From WS-7 sp035635575 (GTDB taxonomy: Bacteria > Eisenbacteria > RBG-16-71-46 > SZUA-252), in assembly GCA_035635575.1 (NCBI GenBank), contig DASQAV010000079.1:1-35234 (forward strand): a DNA stretch of 35,234 bases. The letters are read 5' to 3'. The notes beneath the pieces were generated by a model. The model did no database searches. It worked only from the letters and a program-made list of their open reading frames with translations, and was not told where the DNA came from. Every line of letters begins with the position of its first letter. Positions within the stretch are counted from its first letter, which is position 1. Made by a program: the position numbers and the translations under genes. This document shows positions 21,736 through 30,973 of this stretch, one piece after another.

Positions 21736-24315
21736 GTGGAATCGACCCCGATGCTCGACCAGTATCGCCGGCTCAAGGCCGAGCATCCGGGGACGATTCT
21801 CTTTTTCCGCATGGGGGATTTCTACGAGACCTTCGGCGAGGACGCCCTCATCGCGTCCCGTGTCCTCGGCATCACGCTCACCAGCCGCGACAAGAAGAAG
21901 GAAGGATCGCTCCCGCTCGCGGGCGTGCCGCATCACGCGGTGGACGGCTACCTGCGCACGCTGGTGAACGAGGGGCACTCGGTCGCGATCGCCGACCAGA
22001 TGGAGCCCGCGGCCGAGGCGCGCGGTCTCGTCGACCGGCAGATCGTGGAAGTGCTCACGCCGGGAACCATCACGCGCGACGGCATTCTGAACGCGGTCGA
22101 GAGCAACTACATCGTGGCGCTCTATCCGGACGGAGACCGGGTCGGCGTTTCGGTGGCGGAAGTCTCGACGGGAGAGTTCCGCGTGGGAGAAGTGGCCAAG
22201 GACGAGATTCCGGCGCTTCTCCTCGAGTATCCCTCGCGCGAGCTCCTGATTCCGGCAGGGACGGCCGCGGACGGGGCGCCGCCCTGGGGAGCCGCGGCGC
22301 GCACCACGCGATGGGACGCCGCGCGATTCGACGCGCGCGCCGGCAGGCAGTCGCTCGAGCGGCGCTTCGGCGTGCTCAGTCTCCAATCCTATGGTCTGGG
22401 CGACCCGGGCCTGGGATTCGGCGCCGCGGGTGCCCTGCTCGACTACCTTCGCTCCCTCAAGAAATCGGACCTTCCCCAGATCGGAAACGTGCAACCGCTC
22501 CGCGAGGGAGCGCCGCTCGTGGTGGACGAGGTCACGCTGCGAAATCTCGAGGTGCTCGAATCGCAGGCGGGCCCGGAGCACACGCTCCTCCGGCTTCTCG
22601 ACCGGACCGAGACCGCGATGGGCGGCCGGGCGCTCCGGGCCCTCCTTCGCGCTCCCAGCCGCGACCGGGCGATTCTGGAGTCGCGGCTCGAGCGCACGGC
22701 CGCCTTCGCCGAATCACCGAGACTTCGCGCCGACGCGCGCGAGCGGCTTCACCGGATGCCGGATCTGGAGCGCGCGCTCGGACTCCTCGGCTCCGGCCGC
22801 GCGTCCCCGCGCGATCTGGGGCTCCTCCGGGAGGGGCTGCTCCGGATTCCCGACGTCGCGAAGGTGCTTCGAACCCACGCGGGGGCGGTGACGCGGGAGT
22901 GGCTGGAGTCCATTCCGGATTTGTCCACGCTGGCGTCGGAGCTCCGGAAGGCTCTCGCGGACGAGCTGCCCATGATCTCCACGCAGGGCGGAATCATCCG
23001 CGAGGGGTATGACACGGCACTCGATTCGCTCCGCCGGGACGCGCAGGACGCGCGCTCGCTCGTTCTCGAGCTCGAGACCCGGGAGCGCGCGCGGACCGGG
23101 ATCCAGAACCTCAAGGTCGGGTTCAATCGCGTCTTCGGCTATTACCTCGAGGTGACGAAATCACAGCTCCAGCGCGTGCCGGCGGATTACGTGCGGCGCC
23201 AGACCCTCACCGGCGGCGAGCGCTACGTGACCCCCGACCTCACCCGCATGGAAGAGCGGATCGAGGCCGCGAGCGTGGAGAGCCACCGCATCGAGACCGA
23301 GCACTTCCAGCGCCTGCGCGAGCTCGCCACGCGCGAGGTTCCCGCGATCCAGGCCGCGGCGCGGGCGCTCGCGGCGATCGACCTCCATCTCGCGCTGGGG
23401 GACTGCGCCTCTCGCGAGCGGTGGATTCGCCCCACGCTGGAGGAGACGAAGGCGCTCCATCTGGTCGCCTCGCGGCATCCCATGGTGGAGCGCTCGCTCC
23501 CGCCCGGCGCCTTCCAGCCAAACGACGTCGCGCTGGATGCGGATCGGGAGCAGATCTGGCTCATCACGGGACCGAACATGGCGGGGAAGTCCACGTTCCT
23601 GCGCCAGGTGGGCCTTTCCGTCTATCTCGCCCACATCGGCTCCTTCGTCCCGTGCGAGAAGGCCACGATCGGGCTTGCGGACCGGATCTTCACGCGCGTC
23701 GGCGCCAGCGACCAGATCGCGCGCGGCGCCTCCACGTTCTTCGTCGAGATGCAGGAGACCGCGACCATTCTCCGCCAGGCGACGGACCGGAGTCTCGTGC
23801 TCCTCGACGAGATCGGACGGGGCACCAGCACCTACGATGGGCTGAGCCTGGCCTGGGCCGTAACGGAGACGCTTCACGAAGGGCCCGGCCCCAAGCCGCG
23901 GACCCTCTTCGCCACGCACTATCACGAGCTGACCGCGCTCGAGTCCACGCTGCCCCGGCTTCGCAACCGGACCGTCCTGGTCGAGGAGCGCGGGCACGAG
24001 ATCGTGTTCCTCCATGCCATCGCTCCGGGGAGAGCGGATCGCTCGTACGGGATCCACGTGGCCAAGCTGGCCGGCGTGCCCGAGCCCGTGCTCCATCGAG
24101 CGCGCGAGATCCTGCATGAGCTCGAGTCGGGAGAGCGGCCCCCGGTGCGGGGCTCGAGCGACGGCGGCGCTGCCCCCGCGGGCATGCCGCCGGGGTTTCT
24201 GGCCGCGCTCGCGGGGGAGCTTTCGCGGCTCTCCGTGGAGTCCATGACGCCTCTGGATGCCCTGAACGAGCTTGCCCGCCTTCGCGACCGCGCCCAGGAG
24301 TCCCGGGAGCATTGA
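21736..24315 (+). CDS. mutS: DNA mismatch repair protein MutS
   Basis: An 859-residue MutS that recognises base mismatches and small loops. Domain I has the Phe-x-Glu mismatch-wedge motif GDFYETF (F29, E31). The connector, lever and clamp domains follow, the clamp region including NLKVGFNRVFGYYLEVTKSQ. The ATPase domain has Walker A GPNMAGKST (612-620), the signature around DQIARGASTFFVEMQET, Walker B LVLLDEIGRGTSTYDG and a TLFATHYHELTAL histidine segment. The length is standard. GTG 21736 lies nine bases after the SPOR gene stop; no Shine-Dalgarno is evident, and ATG 21751 is an in-frame alternative that still precedes homology. The stop codon is embedded in the -35 box of the next promoter. 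Confidence 0.97.
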   Translation: MESTPMLDQYRRLKAEHPGTILFFRMGDFYETFGEDALIASRVLGITLTSRDKKKEGSLPLAGVPHHAVDGYLRTLVNEGHSVAIADQMEPAAEARGLVDRQIVEVLTPGTITRDGILNAVESNYIVALYPDGDRVGVSVAEVSTGEFRVGEVAKDEIPALLLEYPSRELLIPAGTAADGAPPWGAAARTTRWDAARFDARAGRQSLERRFGVLSLQSYGLGDPGLGFGAAGALLDYLRSLKKSDLPQIGNVQPLREGAPLVVDEVTLRNLEVLESQAGPEHTLLRLLDRTETAMGGRALRALLRAPSRDRAILESRLERTAAFAESPRLRADARERLHRMPDLERALGLLGSGRASPRDLGLLREGLLRIPDVAKVLRTHAGAVTREWLESIPDLSTLASELRKALADELPMISTQGGIIREGYDTALDSLRRDAQDARSLVLELETRERARTGIQNLKVGFNRVFGYYLEVTKSQLQRVPADYVRRQTLTGGERYVTPDLTRMEERIEAASVESHRIETEHFQRLRELATREVPAIQAAARALAAIDLHLALGDCASRERWIRPTLEETKALHLVASRHPMVERSLPPGAFQPNDVALDADREQIWLITGPNMAGKSTFLRQVGLSVYLAHIGSFVPCEKATIGLADRIFTRVGASDQIARGASTFFVEMQETATILRQATDRSLVLLDEIGRGTSTYDGLSLAWAVTETLHEGPGPKPRTLFATHYHELTALESTLPRLRNRTVLVEERGHEIVFLHAIAPGRADRSYGIHVAKLAGVPEPVLHRAREILHELESGERPPVRGSSDGGAAPAGMPPGFLAALAGELSRLSVESMTPLDALNELARLRDRAQESREH

Positions 24316-24340
24316 CGGGGCCTGGACCGAACCGTATTCT
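24312..24340 (+). promoter_or_regulatory. Probable promoter of the S55 peptidase gene
   Basis: TTGACG at 24312-24317, which includes the mutS stop codon, and TATTCT at 24335-24340 are 17 bases apart. The predicted start is near 24347, only six bases before the ATG at 24353. No Shine-Dalgarno sequence fits, so the mRNA is nearly leaderless. Confidence 0.65.
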
Positions 24341-24352
24341 TTCCCTAATTCA

Positions 24353-26191
24353 ATGATCGGTGCTCCGCACACAGACCCTCGCGTATCTGGACCGAGGGGC
24401 TTCCGCTTCCGGAACGCCCCGAGGCTTGGCCTGCTCCCGACGATCGCGATTCTCTTTCTGGCAGCAGGCGCGGGGAACTCGCGCGCCGAAGTCCCACTCC
24501 GCGGCATCCTCCCGCTCACCATGCCCACCGACTCCGTGAAGGCCGGGATGCAGGGCTACGGCCTGAGCGTCTTCAAGGGCACCTCGGTGGACAGCTTCCC
24601 GATGACGATCCTGGGCGTGCTGAAGGGGAACCGGCCGGGGGCCGACCTGATCCTGGCACGGGCCCAGGGGGCCTTCCTCGAGCGCACCGGAATCATCGCG
24701 GGCATGAGCGGGAGCCCGGTCTATATCGGAGGGCGGCTGATCGGCGCCGTCTCCTACACCTGGGCCTTCACGAAGGACCCCGTGGCCGGGATCACCCCGA
24801 TCACGGAGATGCTGAGCTCGCTCCGCCCCGAGCCCGAGAACCAGGCCGAGCCTTCCGACGCCCGATACGGCGCGCTGGATCTTCCGCCGGGAGGGTCCTC
24901 GCCCCTTCCGGGTGAGGCACACCCCATCGTGACCCCGCTCGCGCTCTCCGGCTTCACTCCGGAGGCGCTCCGCTACATGGAACCCTGGCTCCAGGACCAC
25001 GGATTCGTCTCGGCGCCCGGCGGGGGATCCTCCGCCTCGGGCTCCTGCGATTCGATCGTGCCGGGATCCGCGGTGGGTGTGGAGCTGGTGCGCGGGGACA
25101 TGGAGGCGACCGCCATCGGCACGGTGACCTACCGCGACGGGAATCGTGTGCTGGCGTTCGGACATCCCTTCTACGCGCTCGGTCGCGTGCAGCTCCCGAT
25201 GAGCGCGGCCACGATCCACACCGTGTTCGCCAGCCAGCAGATTTCGACCAAGGTGGGCTCCGCCACGCGCACGTGCGGGACCCTCGTGGCCGATCGCAGC
25301 GTCGGGATCGCGGGCGAGCTGGGGAAGGCGCCGTCGATGATCCCGGTGAGTGTCGTGATCCGCGGCACGGGCCGCGACCGCACCTACCACTACGAGATCG
25401 CCCGCAGCCGCTCCCTCACGCCGGGGCTCGCGGCCGCGACCATCGTGAGCTCCATCTCCGAGGCGCTCTTCGACGTGGGGCTGGCCACCACGCGCTACGA
25501 CTTGACCTACTGGATGAACGGGGGCAAGGAGGTCCTTCACCGCGGAAACGCGATGGTGGCTCCCGCGCCCGTGGCCGGCACCGGGGATGACGTGTCGCAG
25601 ACCCTGTTCCTGCTCCTCATCAACCGCTTCGAGACCGTGCGGCTGGATTCGCTGCGCGCGGAGATCGCGGTCGAGGAGGGATTGGACCAGGCGACCCTGA
25701 CCTCGGTCCGGGTGACACCCACGATGGTCGCTCCGGGCGAGAGGGTCGAGGTGGAGCTCTCCATCCAGCCGGCGCGAAGAGAGCCCGAGACGCGCCGCGT
25801 GGCGTTCGTCGTTCCGCCGCAGACTTCGCCGGGGGACCTCTCCGTCCGCGTGTGCAGCGGCCAGGACACCGACAAGTGGGAGCGCGAGCGCGCGCCCGAC
25901 GCCTTCGAGCCGCAGAGCCTGGATCACCTGCTCGGGCTCCTGAGCCATGAGCGCCGTGGGGATCAGCTCTTCGTGCAGCTCTATCGCGAGACGAAGGGGC
26001 TCACCGTGCGCGGAGGCGAGATCTCGCAGCCGCCGCCTTCCATCGCGAGCGTGCTGGGCGGTGCGGCGAAGACCGGCGACGTGGGTCCGGTGAAGGGCGC
26101 CACGCTCCTCGAGGTTCCCGTCCCGATGGGCCGTGTCGTGAACGGATGCGAGCAGAAGACCATCACGGTGTTGCCGTACCGGGCGAAGTAA
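24353..26191 (+). CDS. Exported SpoIVB-type peptidase S55 domain protein
   Basis: A 612-residue protein with a signal peptide (FRFRNAPR, then LGLLPTIAILFLAAGAG, about residues 17-45) and an S55 peptidase region. The serine nucleophile motif GMSGSPVY is at residues 117-124 (S121). Upstream QGYGLSVFKGTSVDSFPMTILGV is the conserved SpoIVB-like entry, and the central VLAFGHPFYALGRVQLPMSAA and later GSATRTCGTLVADRSVGI stretches are typical of the S55 domain. The C-terminal half is beta-rich and unassigned. In Bacillus SpoIVB triggers sigma-K release through an M50 protease, but proteins of this larger type occur in many non-sporulating Gram-negatives with unknown targets. ATG 24353 is chosen because of the promoter and signal peptide; frames before it lie inside mutS. 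A 37-base gap separates it from the propeller gene. Confidence 0.87.
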   Translation: MIGAPHTDPRVSGPRGFRFRNAPRLGLLPTIAILFLAAGAGNSRAEVPLRGILPLTMPTDSVKAGMQGYGLSVFKGTSVDSFPMTILGVLKGNRPGADLILARAQGAFLERTGIIAGMSGSPVYIGGRLIGAVSYTWAFTKDPVAGITPITEMLSSLRPEPENQAEPSDARYGALDLPPGGSSPLPGEAHPIVTPLALSGFTPEALRYMEPWLQDHGFVSAPGGGSSASGSCDSIVPGSAVGVELVRGDMEATAIGTVTYRDGNRVLAFGHPFYALGRVQLPMSAATIHTVFASQQISTKVGSATRTCGTLVADRSVGIAGELGKAPSMIPVSVVIRGTGRDRTYHYEIARSRSLTPGLAAATIVSSISEALFDVGLATTRYDLTYWMNGGKEVLHRGNAMVAPAPVAGTGDDVSQTLFLLLINRFETVRLDSLRAEIAVEEGLDQATLTSVRVTPTMVAPGERVEVELSIQPARREPETRRVAFVVPPQTSPGDLSVRVCSGQDTDKWERERAPDAFEPQSLDHLLGLLSHERRGDQLFVQLYRETKGLTVRGGEISQPPPSIASVLGGAAKTGDVGPVKGATLLEVPVPMGRVVNGCEQKTITVLPYRAK

Positions 26192-26228
26192 CTCCGGCCG
26201 GACTCCCAAGGAAAGGAGCTACGATTCC

Positions 26229-28382
26229 GTGCGCATGAAGCGGCGCTACGCAGCGGTCCTCTGGGCCACGATCCTCCTGTGTTCCTCGCAGGCTTCGGCG
26301 GTCAAGACCTCCCTCTGGACGCAGGACAGCCCCGAGGAGTTCCTGAGCGGCGACGTCTCCGGCGTGACCGTCACGAGCGAGGGGCAGGTGCTCCTCGGCG
26401 CGGCGTGGGATTCCGTGGTGACCCGGCTTCCGGAGGTCGCGCAGATCTGGTCGCTGGCGCAGGACTCGAAGGGGCGGATCTATTTCGGCACCGGGGACCA
26501 GGGGCGGATCTATCGCTGGACCAAGGGAAGCGCGCCGCAGCTCCTCTGGAAGACCGGCGCCTCCGAGATCATGTCGCTCGTGATCGACCCGAACGACGAC
26601 GTCTACGCGGGCTCCTCGCCGGGCGGCGTCGTGTTCCGGGTCACGGCGCGCGGCGACACCACGCGCTACTTCGACACGGGCGAGCAGGGGGTGTGGGCCC
26701 TGACGCTGGGGAAGAACGGCGCGCTCTACGCGGGCACCGGGAGCCGCGGACGCATCTATCGAATCACGGGTCCCGGAAAGGGGACGGTCTACTCCGAGAC
26801 CCGAGACCTGAACGTGCTCACGCTCGCCTGGGCGAAGGACGGCGGCCTCCTCGCCGGCACCTCCCCGAAGGGGCTCCTGCTCCGGGTCGAGCCCGACGGC
26901 CAGAATCGCGTCCTCTACGATTCCGGCCAGGAGGAGCTCCGCGCGATCGCGGTGCTGGACGACGGATCGATCGCGGTGGGCACGAATCGCGGCTCGAGCG
27001 GCTCGGGCGCGGCCGCGGGAAGCCCGGTCTTGCCGGGCTCCCTGGGGATCGAGGTGACTCCCGTGGGCGGAAAGTGCGGCGTCTTCCTGGTGCAGCCCGA
27101 CGGCTCCGCGCGGCTTCTCATCGCCCCTCCCTGCGAGTTCCTCTTCTCCATGATTCCCGGCGAGGGGCGTTCGGTCTGGTTCACGACCGGGAATCCCGCG
27201 GCGCTCTTCCGCGTGGACACGGAGCGAAAGTACGCGCTCCTCGGCGCCACGGAATCGAAGCAGCTCCTCGGCCTCCTTCGTGTCGGAAAGGAGACGTATG
27301 TCTCCGCGGGGAACTCGGCCGCGCTCTACTGGCTGGGGGCCGGGCGCGGAGCAGAGGGGACCTACATTTCCGAGGCGCACGACCTCCGCTCCGTGGCGTC
27401 CTGGGGAGAGGCGAGGGTCGCGCGCACCGGAGGAGGCGAGGTGCTCTGGTCCAGCCGGAGCGGATTCAGCAAGACACCCGACGATGGATGGAGCCCCTGG
27501 TCCCGCGAGGTCCCCACGAATGAGTTCGCGAAGATCGAGAGTCCGCCCGCGCGGTTCCTCCAGTACCGGCTCCGCTTCAAGCGCGGCTCGGGCGATCCTG
27601 CCGTCGTATCCTCGGTGGAGGTGGCGTATCTGCAGCGGAACCTGCCTCCCTCGATCGCGAGCGTCACGCTCTACGGTCCGGAGAATCCCTACTTCGAGGG
27701 CGGTCCCGACTACCGGCCCCCTCAGATCTCGCAGTCCTTCCCGAACGGGATGAAGGTGGAATACTCGCTGCCGCGCGCGGGCCCGCGGCCGGTCTCCGAC
27801 GCCAGCGCGGCCTGGGCGCGGGGCATCCGCAGCGCTTCCTGGGAGGCCGCCGATCCCAACGGGGACAACCTTCGCTACAAGCTCTCGATCAAAGAGAACA
27901 AGGAGTCCTCGTGGAAGAAGCTCGCGGATGATCTCGACGACCGCGCCTATAGCTGGGACGCCGAGTCCTTCGCGAACGGCACCTACCGCCTGAAAGTCGA
28001 GGCGAGCGACGCTCCCGACAATCCCGACGGCACCGCCGGCACCACCGAGCGGCTCAGCGCGCCCTTCCTCATCGACAACATTCCTCCGCGCGTGGAGAAC
28101 CTCCGCACGGCGTCGCGCTCCGGAAGCACGCGGGACAAGACGACGGTGACGGTCTCGGGCGTCGCGATCGACGCGGATTCCAGAATCGCGCGGATCGAAT
28201 ACTCGGTGGACGGGGGAGGCTGGAAGCAGATCTTCCCGGACGACTCGATCTTCGATTCGCCCGAGGAGCGCTTCCACTTCGACGTCCCGGACCTGCCGGC
28301 CGGGGAGCATGCGATCACCGTCCGGGCCTCCGATTCCCAGCGGAACGTCTCGGTGGGCAAGATCATCGCAACAACGCGATGA
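26229..28382 (+). CDS. Exported beta-propeller protein with C-terminal Ig/FnIII-like domains
   Basis: A 717-residue exported protein. The signal peptide (MRMKRRYAAVLWATILLCSSQASA) is followed by about seven blade-like repeats up to roughly residue 380, each with a pattern such as DSKGRIYFGTGDQGRIYRW, NGALYAGTGSRGRIYRI or DGGLLAGTSPKGLLLRV, i.e. a WD40/NHL-like propeller. The second half has beta-sandwich segments: RYKLSIKENKESSWKKL with NGTYRLKVEASDAPDNP, then RIEYSVDGGGWKQIFPDD with AGEHAITVRASDSQRNVSVG. These resemble Ig- or FnIII-like domains that report on inter-domain loads or bind surfaces. There are no catalytic motifs. The start GTG 26229 is about 10 bases after AAGGAAAGGAG; ATG 26235 is an alternative. 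It lies 37 bases after the S55 peptidase gene and probably shares its transcript. Function unknown. Confidence 0.83.
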   Translation: MRMKRRYAAVLWATILLCSSQASAVKTSLWTQDSPEEFLSGDVSGVTVTSEGQVLLGAAWDSVVTRLPEVAQIWSLAQDSKGRIYFGTGDQGRIYRWTKGSAPQLLWKTGASEIMSLVIDPNDDVYAGSSPGGVVFRVTARGDTTRYFDTGEQGVWALTLGKNGALYAGTGSRGRIYRITGPGKGTVYSETRDLNVLTLAWAKDGGLLAGTSPKGLLLRVEPDGQNRVLYDSGQEELRAIAVLDDGSIAVGTNRGSSGSGAAAGSPVLPGSLGIEVTPVGGKCGVFLVQPDGSARLLIAPPCEFLFSMIPGEGRSVWFTTGNPAALFRVDTERKYALLGATESKQLLGLLRVGKETYVSAGNSAALYWLGAGRGAEGTYISEAHDLRSVASWGEARVARTGGGEVLWSSRSGFSKTPDDGWSPWSREVPTNEFAKIESPPARFLQYRLRFKRGSGDPAVVSSVEVAYLQRNLPPSIASVTLYGPENPYFEGGPDYRPPQISQSFPNGMKVEYSLPRAGPRPVSDASAAWARGIRSASWEAADPNGDNLRYKLSIKENKESSWKKLADDLDDRAYSWDAESFANGTYRLKVEASDAPDNPDGTAGTTERLSAPFLIDNIPPRVENLRTASRSGSTRDKTTVTVSGVAIDADSRIARIEYSVDGGGWKQIFPDDSIFDSPEERFHFDVPDLPAGEHAITVRASDSQRNVSVGKIIATTR

Positions 28383-28577
28383 CCGTGCGATTTGCATGAC
28401 GCGCTCGTCTTGCGACCCATCCCGCGCACCGTCGCGAGAACGCTGAAACCCAACCCCAACTGAAGCATCCACGGCCTCTCCGCGGGCGAAGAGCGCCGCT
28501 GCCATGGTGGTACGATCCTTGCGCTAACCAGCCCGGATCATTGGCTCTCCACGGCTGGCCGGCCACGCAGGGGTGTC
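28383..28577. other. Intergenic region before the multi-GAF gene
   Basis: These 195 bases contain no credible gene, no terminator with a T-run and no promoter with the 17-base geometry found elsewhere. A short palindrome TGGCCGGCCA is at 28556-28565, just before the start codon. The GAF gene may be expressed by read-through or by a promoter I cannot recognise. Confidence 0.35.
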
Positions 28578-30896
28578 ATGAAGCTCGCGTTTCTGGATCT
28601 TCCTGACGAGCGAGTAGATCTCATCTCGAGAGCGCGGCACGATGCCAACATCGAGATCGTGCTGGTCGCGCATCCCGATCCCGAGGCGCTTGCGCTGAAG
28701 ATCGCGGAAGTGCTCCAGATTCCCCGTTCCACGGAGCCGCTCGACCTGCTCGCGCTCAAGCCCGATCGCGTCGCTCTACCTTCGCTCGCCTCTCCCAGCG
28801 CCTCGGCACTCGTGCGCGCGGGAATCTCCGACCGGATCTTCGTCACGCTGGAAGATCTCTCCAACAACTGGCCCTCGGAAGCGGCCAAGGCGCCCGCCAA
28901 GGGGCCGGCGGAGACGCCGCAGCCGATCGAGACGTGGGACAGCCGCTACGACGACGAAGCGAGCGCCTCACGGCTGAATCGCATCCGTGCGGCGCTGGCG
29001 CTTTCCGAGGATCGCCAGTTCCTCTTCAGCGAGGTGCTGGCGCTCGTGGTGGAGCAGTCCCAGGCCGACTCGGGCTCGATCATGGTGGTGGACGAGGAGG
29101 CGCAGGAGCTTCGGATCGCCTTCGCGGACGGTCTCTCCCCGGAGGTGGTGCGCACCGCGCGCCTGCGTCTCGGGGAGGGAATCGCCGGGAAAGTGGCCAA
29201 GGAAGGGACGCCCCAGATCATCAACGTGCGGGTCACGCACGCGAGCCGCCGCGAGGAGCGCGACCGCTCGCGTCCCCAGGCCGCCATGTCCGCGCCGCTC
29301 AAGGTGGAGGGGCGCACCATCGGCGTGATCAACGTCTCGAGCAGCAAGCCCGGCGCGACCTTCCACGAGCGCGATCTGGCGAAGCTCACGGAGACCGCGG
29401 AGCAGATCTCGGGGATCCTGGACCGCGCGATCCGGGTCGCCCGCCGGGATCGGGACGCCATGGAGCTTCGGGCGCGCCGCGAGATCGAGATCGCCTTCAG
29501 CCGGAAGGGGCTCGAGCTGACCGAGCGGCTCCGCATGGTCGCGGGGCAGCTCGCCGAGATCCTGGGCGCGGAGGCGGCGCAGATCCATCTCGCCGACGAA
29601 TCGCTCGACCGGTTCCGCATCGTCTCCTCGGGCGGCCGCCCGGGACAGGAGGGAGAGCTTCCGCTCCACCAGGGGCTCCTCGCGCACGCGCTGGCGGGGC
29701 AAAGGCCGGTCTTCCTCACGGCACGGCCGGGGCGATCCTCCGGCGAATCCGAGGAGAGCCTCCCGAACCTTCTTCTCGCTCCGCTTCTGGGGTCGCGTCC
29801 CTTCGGCGTGCTCGCGCTGGAGCGCGTGGGCCGGGCCGCGACCGATCAGGAGGAGTTCGAGAAGCTGGCGGCGCGCATCGCGGAATTCCTGGCGCGCTCG
29901 ATCGAGGGACAGGCGGACGAGTCGGAGCTGAGCCGCCGGAGCACGCTCCTCGGGAACCTGGCCGACATCGCCGGGCGCATCATGACGGCCCACGATCCCG
30001 AGTCGCTCCTGAGCGAGGTGCTGGGAGCGCTGCGGTCGCTCTTCCCGACCGGGCTGAACACGGTCCGGATCCGCGGGGAAGGGGGAGGGTTCCTCTTCCG
30101 GAGCGCGTTCGAGGGATCGGAGCCTGAGATGGAGCGCGCGCTCGAGCTGGAATCCACGCTGGCGCGCCGCGCCATCGAGACGAAGCGCGAGATCACTTCT
30201 GTGGGGCTTCCGCCCGAAGAGCTTCGGCGAGTCTTGGAGCAGCACGCGGTGCAGGCGTACGCGTTCATCCCCGTTCGCGTGGGGGAGGACGTGGCGGGCG
30301 TCCTGGGCGTCATGCGCCCGGCTCCTCGCCGGGGGCAGGATCCCGTGCCCGCCCTGAGCCGGCTCGACGTGCAGACGCTCCGCAAGCTGGCGCTCTACGT
30401 GACGCTCGCGATCGAGAACGCGGGCCGGATGGGGAAGCGCCGGGAGCGCGCGGTCGAGGACTCGCTCACGGGGCTCCTCGCCATCGACGGGTTCGACGCG
30501 CGCGTGGAGGAGGAAGTGAAGCGGGCGGAGCGGTACCGCGAGCGGTTCCTCCTCACCGTGCTCACCATCGCGGACTTCGGCAGGCTCGCCGACGCGAACG
30601 GGACCGCCTGGACCGACACGGTCCAGAAGGAGTTCGCGCAGGCCCTTCGCCGGAACGTCCGTGAAGTGGACGCGGTGGCACGCATCGCCGAGGGACGGTT
30701 CGCCGTGCTGTCGCCGGCCAGCGAGAAGGATTCGGGCGCGCTCCTCCGCCGGCTCGAGGCGCTCCTGGCCCAGCTTCCCAGCGTGCGCGCCATGTTCGAT
30801 CCGGGCGAGGTGCGGCTCTCCGGCCGTCAGTACTATTTCCCGGACGAGATCGCGACCGGCGGAGAGCTTCTCTCCCTCGTGCGCACCGCCGCCTAG
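28578..30896 (+). CDS. Multi-GAF sensor protein with degenerate GGDEF domain
   Basis: A 772-residue cytoplasmic protein. An N-terminal alpha/beta domain of about 100 residues (MKLAFLDLPDERVDLISRA..., receiver- or Rossmann-like) and a linker lead to three GAF-type domains at about 150-285, 305-445 and 460-610. The first is the most typical, with DSGSIMVVDEEAQELRIAFADGL and APLKVEGRTIGVINVSSS. The C-terminal 150 residues align with diguanylate cyclase folds (EDSLTGLLAIDGFDARVEEE and then VREVDAVARIAEGRFAVLSP), but the GGDEF motif is AEGRF (704-708), so c-di-GMP synthesis is very unlikely. It may bind nucleotide or serve as an output or dimerisation module. Start ATG 28578 has a weak GGGGT sequence upstream. 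Ligands are unknown. No partner kinase or effector is nearby. Confidence 0.82.
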   Translation: MKLAFLDLPDERVDLISRARHDANIEIVLVAHPDPEALALKIAEVLQIPRSTEPLDLLALKPDRVALPSLASPSASALVRAGISDRIFVTLEDLSNNWPSEAAKAPAKGPAETPQPIETWDSRYDDEASASRLNRIRAALALSEDRQFLFSEVLALVVEQSQADSGSIMVVDEEAQELRIAFADGLSPEVVRTARLRLGEGIAGKVAKEGTPQIINVRVTHASRREERDRSRPQAAMSAPLKVEGRTIGVINVSSSKPGATFHERDLAKLTETAEQISGILDRAIRVARRDRDAMELRARREIEIAFSRKGLELTERLRMVAGQLAEILGAEAAQIHLADESLDRFRIVSSGGRPGQEGELPLHQGLLAHALAGQRPVFLTARPGRSSGESEESLPNLLLAPLLGSRPFGVLALERVGRAATDQEEFEKLAARIAEFLARSIEGQADESELSRRSTLLGNLADIAGRIMTAHDPESLLSEVLGALRSLFPTGLNTVRIRGEGGGFLFRSAFEGSEPEMERALELESTLARRAIETKREITSVGLPPEELRRVLEQHAVQAYAFIPVRVGEDVAGVLGVMRPAPRRGQDPVPALSRLDVQTLRKLALYVTLAIENAGRMGKRRERAVEDSLTGLLAIDGFDARVEEEVKRAERYRERFLLTVLTIADFGRLADANGTAWTDTVQKEFAQALRRNVREVDAVARIAEGRFAVLSPASEKDSGALLRRLEALLAQLPSVRAMFDPGEVRLSGRQYYFPDEIATGGELLSLVRTAA

Positions 30897-30938
30897 CTCG
30901 ACCCGACCCGGGCCATCTTCCCGAATCCAGCTTTCCGT

Positions 30939-30967
30939 TTGCCGTTCCGCTCGGCGCGGGCTATGTT
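30939..30967 (+). promoter_or_regulatory. Probable leaderless promoter of the M24 peptidase gene
   Basis: TTGCCG at 30939-30944 and TATGTT at 30962-30967 are 17 bases apart. Six bases separate the -10 box from the ATG at 30974, so the expected start is the A of the start codon. There is no Shine-Dalgarno. Confidence 0.55.
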
Positions 30968-30973
30968 CCTTTC

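Noticed and set aside
24350..28505. Two long minus-strand frames of 619 and 780 codons opposite the S55 and propeller genes
   Set aside because: Their composition is that of reverse-strand shadows (His, Arg, Gly, Asp rich) and they have no start signals or motifs.
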